NCBI GenBank assembly: GCA_026120035.1
Contig: JALRME010000002.1
Span: 1,054,001 to 1,118,000 of the forward strand
Reading direction: 5' to 3'
From: Coleophoma eucalyptorum
Lineage: Eukaryota; Ascomycota; Leotiomycetes; Helotiales; Dermateaceae
DNA length: 64,000 nucleotides
Shown: piece by piece, positions 23,698 to 34,779 of the stretch
Numbering within the stretch: the first letter of the stretch is position 1
Layout: every line of letters starts with the position of its first letter
The notes under the pieces: generated by a model
Told to the model about the DNA's origin: nothing
Seen by the model: only the letters and a program-made list of their open reading frames with translations
Database searches by the model: none
Program-made: the position numbers and the translations under genes

Positions 23698-26600
23698 TTA
23701 TTTTCTGAAAGCTGCACTAACATCTGCACGCGTCCACTCAGCAATGACGTCGCCTTCATATACATCCCTGCTAATGGTCAAGATCCGATCCTCGACCTTC
23801 TCGTAGTACTTCTCGCAATTCTGCAACACCTTGGTGACAAGACCACGACTCAGTGCTGGATCATCCGCATCTCCAAAGTGTTTCTCGACACGCTTCTTCA
23901 AGGTCTCGATACCTCTACGGATTTCCTTGGAATCGTAGCCCGCGAGAATCTTCTTGAATGTAATCTTGGAGTGACTGGGCATGCCGGAGATTTGAGTGGT
24001 TGATTCGCCTGGTTGCCTTGAGAGCATAAGAGACTCGGTGCTTTCCAGAAAATCGAGAAGCTTGCCAAGTGGTCTACGAATCACTGCACCAAGATACAGG
24101 GACATGTGCTCTTCCATCTCTTGTGCTGCATTCTCCTTCCACTGCTCGAGCACTGGGTTTCCGCGGGTAGACACTTCCTCCAAGTAGTGATTCATATTTT
24201 CGATGAGTAAGATCTGGTAGTTCAAAGCCTCTTTATCTTCTGGATCGGTGCCAGCGGTTTGTGCGCTTGGGTTTTCCCGAGCAATGACTTTGAGCGATTC
24301 AAACATGGTCTTGTTGATACGGATATAGGCACGATTGACAGTGTCGCGAACATCGAGATTGTTTGCCGACATAAGCATCGTCTCCAACGACAATGAAAAG
24401 GAAGGGAAAATGCGGATGAAAGCAATAACACCCTTGCGCTTCTTGATCTTGACCTTAGTTTCTTCAATAGCACGAATTTGCTCGTCGAGGAATTTGTTGA
24501 ACATTCCCATAAGCCTGGACTGCAATTTTTGCAGTGTCCTGGAAAGGAATTCTTGGCTAGATTCTTCGAGGTCGGCAATTTTGCGCTCGACGGCAATTAG
24601 TACACCAACACCTTGTCTATAATGAGTTAGCAAAGAAAGAAGTTACAATATCCTGAAATGGGACTTACAATGGATCCGCTTGTAGACTCCAGTCAATGAG
24701 ATTCTGCAAATCAGGAAAGAAGAACGCATAGACTTCTTCCATACACTGAATCACCTGCTTGGCAATCTCACGGTTTGGTTCCATCACCTTGGGTCGTCTA
24801 AGGTCACCACCTCGTCGGTCGTCCGGTCTTGCAAGTGCCACTGCATCCGGGAAGTCATGTTGCTCAAGTGATGACAGGTGAAAGAATTCCACAATGAAGT
24901 TTTGCTCCATGCTAACGATAGGTATCATTTCATCAAGGGCACCTCCAAATACTTCATACGGCTGAAGGCGACCATCAGCTTTGTCCAGGTTATTCTTACT
25001 GTCGCCGATGGGCGACCGCAAGCTTTTCGCCAGAGTTTGACTACGTTTTACAGTCAATTTTCGAGCAGTCGTAGCAATTCCCTCCGCTTGTTTCTCTGAT
25101 TGGGATGTGAATAAAACCTCTCCCTCATCTCCAGTTGGTTTTCTGGCAATGCGTTTCCATGCAAAGACCGCATCTCTAAACTCGTCTTGGTAAAGAGGTC
25201 TGGTGACCATCTCGTATGTCTTTATCATTTCTTCCCACTCTGGTCGGTTAACTTCCCTTGAGAACAACATCAATGGACTATATTTCCAAAGGACATTTCG
25301 TGCAAGATCGTGGTGTCGCGAATCAAGCCTCGCCTTGCCTGCGGTTCTGGTAAGGTTGCTGCCCCTTTCTTGCTCAAGCGCCTTTCTGGTCTCGTCAATA
25401 GCAGCTCCGAATTTAACTTGCAAGAACGGCTTGAGTCGACGAAGGAAATCAGCGCTTTCATTGTTATAAACGTCCTTCTTCTCTTGAAGTACCCGCATAC
25501 TACCGATTTCACTATCGCCAATTCCTCCAGATTTTCCATTTTGAAAGCTGCCATCTTCACTAGCTCTAGGCATAGAAGCACTGAGCGAAGGATCGATGGT
25601 TATCATAGCCTTGAATAGCATGACTAACGCAGTCTCGATATCTTCGAGACCGCGGGGCGATTCCAACGAGGCTTCTCTTAGACTTCGAAGTTCAGCAGAG
25701 GATATAGAGATCGTGCTGAGAAGATTTTGAAGCTCGACTTGTAACAATTTTTGATTTGCTGTTTGGACTTGCAGACCTTGAGATTGCGCTTCGATGTAAG
25801 CAATATCCTCATTGAGAGTCTACTTTCATTAGCAAAACTGTCACAAACATGAAGCTGAGTGGAGATACGTACCCCAAGTTCAACAGAATAAAGTGTTAGA
25901 AGTCCCTCGAGCTCCTCACACTCAGCAATACAAGTATCAAGGCCATTCTTGATGGCTTCAACTCTTTCATCTTCTTCATCCAACCGTGCTAACCAACCTC
26001 CAGCTTGGACTTTGTTCAATTCTCTTTCTATCTCTGTCTGCATCTCATCAATGTTTTTGGTATGGACACCCTCTCCAGACCACCCAAAATCGTCCCATAA
26101 AGTTACCAGCTCGGTACCTCTGCCTCCCAATATGTTCGGGTCGATACCTAATGAAGCCAACTCCTTTTGCATCCTGTCCGACGCTTGCTTAGGTCGCTTT
26201 CCGTCTCGAGACTTAGCTTGCTCTAAAGCTTCTTCGGTCTCAGAGGGACCCTGGATACTGCTAGGACGTTCTGACTTGGGAACAGTAACCTTGACTTCTG
26301 GTATGCTATTGTCTCCTTTCTTTGGTGAACGCTTCTTCTTAGACGGCTTCTTTTGCGGTACAGTTGTTGGCGACACCGATGGAGATGGAGCAAGAGCTTC
26401 ATTTGATGGTGGCGAGACGGATGGAGGCGGTGCGAGGGCCCCATCATCACTTGTAGCACGGAGTAGTGAAGGTGCAGGTACCACGCCAGTAATACCATCT
26501 GGGCCCTCTGGAGATTTGGGAGGCATGTTCTTAAGACGCTCAGCAGCACCTCCGGCCCGGGGCTTGAAGCCTTGAATCGCGCTGGCTGCTTTAGCTGCTT

Positions 26601-28162
26601 TCATGAACGAACCCGCGATGTCTCCCTTGGACTTCTTCTTGATCATGGGGCCTAAACCTGGTCTTAGATCTTCATCTGGTTCTGGCGGAGCTTCAACAGA
26701 AGGCGAAGTGAGTGGCGATATTGTTGGTGTATCTTGTGACTTCTTTCTGCTTTCCATTTCCCCTTCTGAAGGTGAAGTCAAAGGCTGTTGTTCAGGTTCT
26801 GGTCTTGCCATCTCAGGAGATTCTGACTTTATGCTTGCAGTGTCAGGTCCTGGGCTACGTGCTTGCATGCGTTCATTGCTACGTGTAGGAGGCCGCAGAT
26901 CTTCTCTGCGTGGACTGGCGAGAGGTGCGGGAACAATGTTTTCGCTTGATCCAAGTCCTCCCATATTTGTGTCGACAATGTTAGGCATTGGAGGTCTGCG
27001 TCGCTCAGGTGGTGGAGCCAATGGAACTGGAGGTATTGAGCCCGGCATATCTCTACCATTAGACATGGATCCATCTGGAGTTGCAGCTCTCTGGGAGCCT
27101 GGTGTGCCGCTTCGATCCTGGAATCTGCCAGGTGCTGGTGGTAGACCATTAGGCCCTCCGCGAGAGCGTGGGGGAAGACTAGTGCTGTCTTCACTTCTCG
27201 AGAACGATTCTTGGCTTGGATTGGAATCTGGCAGCTTGCGGAGGTTAGATTGACCAGGCTGAAAAGATGCAGCACTAGATTCAAGACTAGCAGCCGGAGA
27301 ATCGTCACGGCGGGATCGTGTGCTTGGTCGTGAACCCTGAGAACCATATGGAGCAGTGGGTAGCATCTGACCTGGGGGCCGTTGCATTGCCTCACGGCTT
27401 TGTTGGTTTCTCAGAACAGGTGGTTCGCGTGATGGTGACCGTCTTGGACGCATCGTATCAGAAGGTGCTTGAGGGGGGGGTAAACCACTCGATGGTGGTG
27501 GCCCTGTAATTCCGAGCAACTGGTTCCTCTCTCTGGTGTCAAATCCTAACAAGGTAGGCGTCTTTCCTCCGGTATATTTTGTGAATATTTTCACGAGACT
27601 TGCAACGAAGAACTGCTTCTCTTTTTGCGTGTTAGCTTGCCAGTAATATGGCTTTCCCAGAGTAACAATAAAGCCAGTGCCTCCCGCCCATTGCTTGCGC
27701 TGCTCTTGCTCTGCACTTGATGGTGTCGAACCGCTGAATGATTCAACCGCTGACAGGTCGTCCAGCATCCATGTCTTGCCGATTGAGAATGTCCCGTTGC
27801 CATTTTCTCGTGCTTTGTGCATCCGCACTCTACCAGATTTACGCACAGCAACGATGATTAGTCGCGGTTTCTTCTGCGCAGGGTTTGAATCCGGAGGCGG
27901 CGGGCCTGAAGGATATGCGGCATCTTCGATTATCCGGATATGGGTAATATAGGATTCCAAAACTGCATGACGCATGATCAGCACATCGCAACCGCAACGT
28001 CTTGTATCGCTACAAGACCATCTATCAAGGCTTACGGGATCCATCTTCATCCTTCTTGCCAAAGCAGCTATCAACAATCCTCCTCTTCTCATCTTCAAAC
28101 CTCTCTGCTCTACTCATACCGTTGCTGACCCCGCCAGATCCATTACGAGATGAACCCTCCAT
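23698..28162 (-). CDS. sec3: Exocyst complex component Sec3
   Basis: Spatial landmark subunit of the exocyst, which tethers secretory vesicles at growth sites of the plasma membrane. Exons (minus): 28162–28036, 27962–25873, 25819–24669, 24616–23698; joined 1428 aa. Residues about 43–190 hold the Sec3 PH-like domain that binds phosphoinositides and Rho GTPases (ESYITHIRIIEDAAYPSG, KPRLIIVAVRKSGRVRMHK, GKPYYWQA). A long Pro/Ser-rich linker (about 200–600) follows, then a coiled coil (EIERELNKVQAGGW) and the C-terminal Sec3 helical region (FLRRLKPFLQVKF, WKYSPLMLFSREV, MEQNFIVEFFHLSS) ending in SAAFRK. The start was set by a first exon MEGSSRNGSGGVS followed by SRAERFEDEKRRIVDSCF, typical of fungal Sec3 N-termini. 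The divergent neighbour begins 621 bp away. Confidence 0.96.
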
Positions 28163-28783
28163 TTGGCGGAGCCACGACAATCCGTGAAAGACAGCTGGCC
28201 AGGACCCTCACTCATCTATGTTTGTTTAGATCGATAGTTGTACCGTGGCAAGGTTGCTGCTCCTCACTGTGCGCAACCGCTAATCGACGTGGAACGCTGG
28301 TAGATTGCAGATGAATCGTCTTGAAGGTGGATGTTAATGTGAAATTGAGCTCCCTGACATCAAGTCAGTGCTTCACCAGTAGCGCCAAGGCCGGAATGCA
28401 GTCGGGCCGCAGGAACCTACTCCATACGCTTAATGTGGGTATGCATGGAGAAACTCTTGCGGAGGACAATGCTTTATACTCTGTCAAATGATTGGCTTGG
28501 CCTCAAAAATTTCCTCTTATAACATAAATTCGACGATAGACGAATTATTTTTTATTTGCTTTGGTAGAGACGATTTTACCCCATCCTATGTCTTGCAGCT
28601 CTGCGGAGAGGTTGCGTAAGGTCAGGTAAGGTATCCTTAAGGCTAGCGCGGAGGCACGCCGGAGAACCGGCATAAAGTTATTACGGGCCCACAGAAAAAA
28701 AGTTTTGGTGGAGTTGATAACAGAGATAAATTCATCAACATCATCACCAGTTACACTATAACCCAATTGGCAGACACTACATC
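28163..28783. other. Bidirectional promoter between sec3 and the Srp40-like gene
   Basis: 621 bp separate the two start codons, so both promoters lie here. No further feature could be supported. Confidence 0.6.
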
Positions 28784-30223
28784 ATGGTTTCTTCCAATCC
28801 TAACATGCAGAAGCTTGGGAAGCGCAGGAACCCTGCTGGCACAGAACAGCCAAGCTGGCTCTTTCCCGGCACTGGAAGTTCTGCACCAACGCCTGCAGCT
28901 CCTGCACCACAACCTACACCAGCTACGAACAACCAAGAAAAGAAGGACAAAAAGTTGGCCAAGAAGCTTCTTAGCGGTGGAAATAAGGAAAAGTCAACGA
29001 AACCAGCGCCTCCTCCACAATTGCTCCAAGCCATCGAGACATTCCTTGTCGAACACGATCTCACCAAGACCAGCCGTGCTCTTGCTGCAGAGACGAAAAA
29101 CCTGACACAATCCAATGAGGCAATCTCGGAAACCGAAACACCATCACTGAGCACAATCTACGAACAATGGCAGAAAGCAGAGAGTGTGAACGCAAAGGGA
29201 AAGGCCGTCATTGAGAAGGAGAAGGAAGCCTCCAGCAGCAGCAGTAGTAGTGAGGAATCAAGCTCCAGTAGCGACGACAGTGATGTGGAGATGGAGGATG
29301 CACCACCAGCCAAAAAGAAGGCTTCAGCCAAACGATCATCTTCCTCCAGCTCATCTTCTTCCTCGAGCAGTTCTGAGAGTGATGCGGATGATGAGAAGGA
29401 GACACCCGCTGTCAAGAAAGCATCCCCCAAGGCAAAGGCCAACCCATTGAAGCGCAAGGCCGCGTCTAGCAGCGGATCCTCCTCATCTTCATCCTCTGAC
29501 TCCGACTCCGATTCTTCCTCAAGCTCTGAGGATGAAGCACCCAAAAATAAGAAAGCCAAGACACAAACCGCTTCGTCTGAGAGCAGCAGCAGCGAATCTA
29601 GCTCTGACAGTGAAAGCAGCTCCTCATCTGAATCCAGTTCCGATTCGAGCTCAGACGACGAGAAGGCTAAGAAGGCTCAATCCGATTCCTCCGACAGCGA
29701 TTCATCCTCGGATTCTTCCGATGACTCTGATTCCTCCACTCAGTCCCTAGCAAAGAAGACACCACTTCCAGATTCCGACTCTGACTCGTCATCCGATTCT
29801 GATAGCGATGAGGAAGCTGACAAGCCAGTTCGATCGGATACCAGTGCAACACTCTCAGACGGCGCAAAGAAGTCGACATCATCCTCCGACTCCGACTCTT
29901 CTTCTTCGAGTGAATCCGAGGCAGAGGACGCGAAGACGAAAACTGTCACCCGTGCACTCTCTCCTCCTTTGCCACCAACGCCAGTAATCACCAAGAAGAA
30001 GACCAATGTCCCATTTTCACGTATCAAGGCGGATGTTAAGGTAGACGAACGACTTGCCAGCAATGCATATGTCCCATATGACTACGCGCAAAAGGCACAT
30101 GAAGACCTGATTGTCACCAAAGGAAAGGGATTCACAAAGGAGAAGAACAAGAAGAAGCGTGGAAGCTATCGAGGTGGTTTCATCGATGTAGAGGGCAGAA
30201 AGGGCATAAAGTTTGATGATTAG
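28784..30223 (+). CDS. srp40: Serine-rich nucleolar protein of the Srp40/Nopp140 family
   Basis: Intronless, 479 aa. Order: a short N-terminal stretch, a LisH-like segment (LLQAIETFLVEHDLTKTSRALAAET, about 83–107) for dimerisation, and a long middle of alternating acidic-serine blocks (SSSSSDSDSDSSS) and basic Lys/Ala/Pro blocks (KKASPKAKANPLKRK). It ends with the conserved Srp40 C-terminal domain (VPFSRIKADVKVDERLASNAY, DYAQKAHEDLIVTKGKGFTKEKNKKKRGSYRGG). Family members are casein-kinase-2-phosphorylated chaperones of H/ACA and C/D snoRNPs between nucleolus and Cajal-type bodies. The serine runs are coded by mixed TCx/AGC codons, so the repeat is kept at the protein level rather than as a simple DNA microsatellite. 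Confidence 0.93.
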   Translation: MVSSNPNMQKLGKRRNPAGTEQPSWLFPGTGSSAPTPAAPAPQPTPATNNQEKKDKKLAKKLLSGGNKEKSTKPAPPPQLLQAIETFLVEHDLTKTSRALAAETKNLTQSNEAISETETPSLSTIYEQWQKAESVNAKGKAVIEKEKEASSSSSSSEESSSSSDDSDVEMEDAPPAKKKASAKRSSSSSSSSSSSSSESDADDEKETPAVKKASPKAKANPLKRKAASSSGSSSSSSSDSDSDSSSSSEDEAPKNKKAKTQTASSESSSSESSSDSESSSSSESSSDSSSDDEKAKKAQSDSSDSDSSSDSSDDSDSSTQSLAKKTPLPDSDSDSSSDSDSDEEADKPVRSDTSATLSDGAKKSTSSSDSDSSSSSESEAEDAKTKTVTRALSPPLPPTPVITKKKTNVPFSRIKADVKVDERLASNAYVPYDYAQKAHEDLIVTKGKGFTKEKNKKKRGSYRGGFIDVEGRKGIKFDD

Positions 30224-30963
30224 ATATCGCAAAAAACCATGTGCATAAGATGGCATTTGTTCGAGACCGGGTTTGTACTAATCGGCGTATTGAGGGTTGA
30301 GAATAAACAATAGATTTTCTTAAAAGAACTAAAAGTCATTCAGTATAGTTACTTCAGTGGTGCTCGTTGAGAACGTGATGTGCTGCAACCCTGAAACTTG
30401 ACACACAATTACTTGAAGTCGTCGATATAAGTCACCGCGATCCAAAACTCCTAGAGACTATATTTGGTATTAAACGGTACTCCAACATCCGCAAACGACA
30501 AGAAAGTCCCATCTCCCGTATCACACATACTCACAGCCTCAAAACTGTGCCGTCTTCATGCAGAGCACACAGCCTTTGGTCGCGTAACTCGTAAGGGGGG
30601 TTCTTGCTCGCTTGCCCATTCTCCATAAACTATGTCCACGTTGACGAATTAGAGGCGAGAGAATGGAGCAATTAAGTCGCTTCGCCTTTCACTCGGCTGG
30701 TAAGACGGAGGAACTGGACGTCGCTCGGGGGGACTTTCAGGCACCCAGCTTCGGACGAAGGTCCGGTGTGGGATGTTGGGCTGGGATTACGCGTGCCCGC
30801 ATGTTTTTGTTGGCGTGGAGGGGCGGAGTGAGGAAGTACATATGCATTCATAAAGAGTGCCCTCGGACGTAGTAGCTATTAGGACATTGGAGTACTTTAT
30901 CAAAAGTCATCGTCCTCCTTCCCTGCATGCGTTCCTTCGCGTCTATCATCCATCATAATCATA
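30224..30963. other. Spacer before the small membrane-protein gene
   Basis: 740 bp with the 3' end of the Srp40-like gene and the promoter of the next plus-strand gene. One 69-codon frame at 30663 has no recognisable features. Confidence 0.55.
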
Positions 30964-31440
30964 ATGCCTGCCTTACCACCAGTTTCTTTAGCGGAGCGAG
31001 GAGGTCTTCTTACTCGCTCTCTACCATCCATCATGACCTTTAGCTTCGCCAAGAGAGGCACTACTACTACAACCACTACAACCACAACTGACCTCTCACC
31101 AGCGGTCATTGCTGTCATCGTGGTATTCACCGTCCTGATATTGGCCAGCATCGTTGTGGGCGTACTGTTATGTCGAAGACGGACGAGGAGGAGGAGGGCT
31201 TTGGAAAATAAGGTACACGAGGATATTGCCAACGCGGAGAGATGGAGGAGAGAGGAGAACTTGGCTAGCGCTGTGCTGACGGATAAGGGCGACCCGCCTG
31301 CTTATGATGTCGTTGTTGACCTAGACCTGAGAGATTTGGGTGCCGAGCGGATTCGGGGTGGGTTACCTGCCCAGGTCGAGGTACAGCTCGAGCATGGAGA
31401 AGACGGAGTTGTCAGGGGGGTTGGAAGGGTTAAGAGATAA
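30964..31440 (+). CDS. Small threonine-rich single-pass membrane protein with a PPxY motif
   Basis: Intronless, 158 aa, family not recognised. A Thr run (ten Thr after AKRG) leads into one hydrophobic helix (about 45–70, AVIAVIVVFTVLILASIVVG), then a strongly basic stop-transfer (CRRRTRRRR). This predicts a short Thr-rich outside part, probably O-mannosylated, and a cytosolic tail of about 85 residues. The tail contains DPPAYDVV, a PPxY motif of the kind bound by WW domains of Rsp5/Nedd4 ligases. This layout resembles small fungal membrane adaptors of ubiquitin ligases, but that role is inference. A second Met (MTFSFAKRG) could be the true start; the first 23 residues look unlike a signal peptide. 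Confidence 0.7.
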   Translation: MPALPPVSLAERGGLLTRSLPSIMTFSFAKRGTTTTTTTTTTDLSPAVIAVIVVFTVLILASIVVGVLLCRRRTRRRRALENKVHEDIANAERWRREENLASAVLTDKGDPPAYDVVVDLDLRDLGAERIRGGLPAQVEVQLEHGEDGVVRGVGRVKR

Positions 31441-31683
31441 GGAAATGTCGGCTTGATAGTGGTGCTCGGTTGACTTCTCGAGTTCTAGCAGGTCTGTGCA
31501 AGTGCGGAAAAGAATAAGGAGGCAGATTTGTATAGTAATGGGCATGAGATGTCTTATATTGTGGACTTTTCCTTGGCTGTAGCTACTCGCGCAGAGTACC
31601 AGCTTGAACAGAATTGTGGAAAAATGTATATACAAGAAATTGAGATTTATGCTTCCACCCCATGCTCAAACCACCTTTGGCGA

Positions 31684-33620
31684 TTAGGCCTCACACTCGT
31701 CATCATCATCATCATCGGCAGTCGGTGCGATGGTTGGTCGTGCAACTCTTGAGAAAGTTGATGGACGGAACACAGCGGAAGAGGAGGTCGCTACAGCTGC
31801 AGCATCAGAGGCAGACGAAGCAGAAATGACAGCTGCGCTTGAAGAGGTTGCAACGGTGGCTTCAGTGGAAGCAGAAGCGACAACAGCTACGCTTGAGGAG
31901 GTTGCAACGGCGGCTTCAGTGGAAGCAGAAGCGACAACAGCTACGCTTGAGGAGGTTGCAACGGCGGCTTCAGTGGAAGCAGAAGCGACAACAGCTGCGC
32001 TTGAAGATGCAGCGACGGCGGCTACAGTGGAAGCAGAAGAGACAACAGCGGTGCTTGAAGATGCTGCAACAGCGGCTGCGGTGGAAGCAGCTGTGGAAGA
32101 AGCAGCAGCGCTGGAGCTAGCGGTGGTCGTAGAATCGCCTCCAGTGCTGGCACAGGCAAAGCTCATTTCAGTGACTGGAGTACCAGAAGCCAATGGCTGG
32201 CTAAGATCCCAGGTCATAGACACATATGGCCAGCAGACCTTACCAGTACCAACATTGGCAATGTCACCGCTGACAAAGACCTCAGTAGAGTTCACAGTTG
32301 AGCCAATCTTAGCACCCGTGTTGTCAACAAGTTGGAATGATGTTCCAGAATAGGTACCTGTGCAGCCAAGTGGGACAGGTTGGCAGTCAGGGTTGGTGAG
32401 GGTCTCCCAGGTGATAAGTGCAACGTCAGAGCTGATAGCAGCGGTGTGGACATTCTGGTGATCTTCGGTTGACGAATAGGTAATCCAGTTGACTTGTGAA
32501 TCACCCTCTGCGGCTCCGACAACCGACGATGCTTCCTCTCCGGTAAGAGTGTCCTTGCTGTTCATAGTAGCAATGGCAACATTGTGGTTCAACCAACGAG
32601 GGCTGCATTGAGTGTATCCATCGCCCATCCATGTGTTCTCAGTCAAATCCAAAGCACCACGGGATTGCCATCCGAAGATATAGTTAGAGGAGTTTCCGAA
32701 GCGAGCAAGGTTGCTGTAGGATCCAGACATGCCTCCCATTGGCTCTCCACTGACTCCGTTGGTGGTATTCTCGTTGGCGATCTTGACACCTGACATGTAC
32801 TGGGTGTCGGTGTTGAGCCAGATGTCTCCTTGATCCTCAGCACAGACACTAGCAAATGGAGGTGCATCGGCAGCCTCCAGTCCAATACCGGTGTTGTGAG
32901 AGCATCCGAAAGTGCTGCTGGCACCGGTCTCCTCGGTGAGAGCACCAGTGGACTCAGTAACATATTGAATGGAATCTCCGTAATGGCCAGCAGCGTCGCC
33001 AGTGTATGCTAAGAGCAGGTTAGCAACATAGCTTAGCAGTACATCCTTAAACGCTCAAACTTACCAGTGACGACGAAGTATGCAGCATACAAGCCTGATG
33101 CTTCCGAGTAAACCAAATCTCCGTTGGCATCTGGTGTTGCCGTCAGTCCAGCTGAGGCATGAACACCAGGTCCGTTGAGAGGAGTTCTCCAAGCCTCAGC
33201 ACCATCCTTGACTCTGATCAAAGATACAATTGGCTCGTTGTCAGTTGGCAAATCGGTGGTACCAGTAGCATTGACTGTTGCCAACAAAGCAAACCCGTCA
33301 TTCTGCGCAACAAGACCAGCAGCTTCGTATCCAGTGGTGGTGTAGGCAGTTCCTACTGCAGCGAAGGTGGTAAGATCCACCTCTTGAACTACCACACTGT
33401 CGTATGCCGAATCGAGGTATGCAAGGTATCCTTTGGTTCCATCAGGGGAAACGGAGAAGGGCGTTCTACGATGATGGGGAAGTCCAGTCCAGTAGGCCGC
33501 CTTGATGGGGTCGAAGCTCGAACTGAGCTTCAAAGAGTTGGCGAACGAGGTGATAGACACATCGGCCAAAGCTGTAGTAATGAGTGTGGTGGCTGCTGCC
33601 GCAGCATATGAGAAGTGCAT
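31684..33620 (-). CDS. Secreted protein with a C-terminal Ala/Ser/Val repeat region
   Basis: Exons (minus): 33620–33065 and 33008–31684, 626 aa. The N-terminus (MHFSYAAAAATTLITTALAD) is a signal peptide. Residues 20 to about 450 form one long domain with periodic motifs (SPDGTKGYLAYLDSA, NDGFALLATVNATG, SRGALDLTENTWMGDGYTQ, NVHTAAISSDVALITWE), which suggests a beta-propeller-like fold. I cannot name the family. Several NxT/S sites are present. The last about 170 residues are low complexity and include an 18-residue repeat (STEAAVATSSSVAVVASA) coded by 54-bp tandem units. The end is acidic (DDDDDDECEA) with no hydrophobic tail, so it is not GPI-anchored by sequence. Likely cell wall or extracellular. 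The 54-bp repeats could change copy number between strains. Confidence 0.85.
31847..32062 (-). repeat. 54-bp coding minisatellite
   Basis: About four tandem units with a 54-bp period (unit starts near 31847, 31901, 31955 and a diverged one at 32009). The first three are almost identical. They code for the 18-residue Ala/Ser/Val repeat of the secreted protein, in frame, so gain or loss of units keeps the reading frame. Confidence 0.88.
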
Positions 33621-33760
33621 CGTGCAGGTAAAGACTGAAATGTCGACCAGGACAAGTCTGATCTACAAGAATAGAAAGAAAAGGGGAAAGTGAACGAGAG
33701 ACTACCAAGTGATGGTTGAAGAGAGGAGAAACTCCGCACAGGACGAGTTGACCTGTTCCT

Positions 33761-33767
33761 CTTATAT
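33761..33767 (-). promoter_or_regulatory. TATA-like box of the secreted-protein gene
   Basis: ATATAAG on the minus strand, 141 bp before the start codon, in a pyrimidine-rich leader. The position is plausible for a TATA box, but no transcript start is known. Confidence 0.3.
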
Positions 33768-34643
33768 GTCAAAAATGCGGAGTACGTGCTCTTCTCACAC
33801 CACTCCACCGGCCATGAACCAAAGAAGAGGATCTCCAGCAAATCCGAGCAAATAGAGTAGGGTTCCAACAACCTTGTTTCGAGGATCCTCGCTTACTCGC
33901 TTCGGAAAAGGGTTAAGTTATGTGGAAATGGCACTTGCTCGAATATATTTGCTCAGCGGGTTTCTGACATATTGCCCCTAACGTCAGCCTCAAGACTTCA
34001 TGACGCAACAACACAGGTGAATGGCAGCCGCCCTAAGAAAAGAGCAAATACAAGTCAAACATGAATATGTTTGAGAAGCCATAATGGTAGAGATCCATCA
34101 GAATGGAAGGCTCTTGGTTCTTAGTGTCGTCTAGCCGCATCCCGGCAAAAATCACCTTCCCTGTTCGTTTTAACCCCGCTGCAAATCTCCCGAATAATAT
34201 ATTCGTGACGAACAGGAAATTCGAGCAGCCAGCTGCCGACAATCATCAGAAATTGGTGTAGTCGAGTACGAGGATTTAAGACGCTGCTCTTTCTGTGCCG
34301 TCACGGATCATGCAACGAACAATTTGGACCTCGTGTCGGAAGGCGTCTAGACTGTTACACATGGGGTCCTTTGGCGAACTACGGAAAAGGAAACACCAGC
34401 AACTTCGTATCAGATAATCAGCAGTCACAATCTAATCTAAAGTGGGTTCTTTTGAAATCAAAACGTGTTAGGAAACGTTTCCTGAGTTTACCAAGATTAA
34501 CTTTAATACATTCCTAACATTAACAACACCGGTATAAGCAACCCGCTGTTCTAAACGGACAGCTCAGAGACAAGACGAACTCGGACACACAAGTTCGTGT
34601 AGGCGACTCGGAAACATCTTGGCGGGTGTCCAGCGGCGCAGGC

Positions 34644-34660
34644 ATATATATATATATATA
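34644..34660. repeat. TA dinucleotide run
   Basis: About eight TA units in non-coding DNA downstream of the aminotransferase stop codon. Confidence 0.85.
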
Positions 34661-34779
34661 ATCTCGTGGGTATCTACCTCACCACATTGATGGCGCCGAG
34701 CCAAAAAGCTGAAGGATCCCTGGCCTGCAAATCCTAGAGTTTAAATTCTTGTGTCTAGAAAACATACCCTGGCCTTTGA

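Larger units (their letters stand above)
33621..34779. other. Spacer upstream of the secreted-protein gene
   Basis: 1.16 kb with the promoter of the secreted-protein gene on the left and the 3' flank of the aminotransferase gene on the right. Contains a TA dinucleotide run. No gene recognised; a 69-codon minus frame at 34242 shows no family. Confidence 0.55.

Noticed and set aside
25949..27253. Two plus-strand frames of over 200 codons
   Set aside because: They are opposite the Pro/Ser-rich linker of Sec3 and show low complexity only.
29158..30063. Glu/Ser-rich minus frames
   Set aside because: Shadows of the serine-rich repeats of the Srp40-like gene.
31730..32353. 207-codon plus-strand frame rich in Glu/Ala/Thr
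   Set aside because: It lies opposite the 54-bp repeats of the secreted protein, whose signal peptide, intron and domain fit the minus strand.
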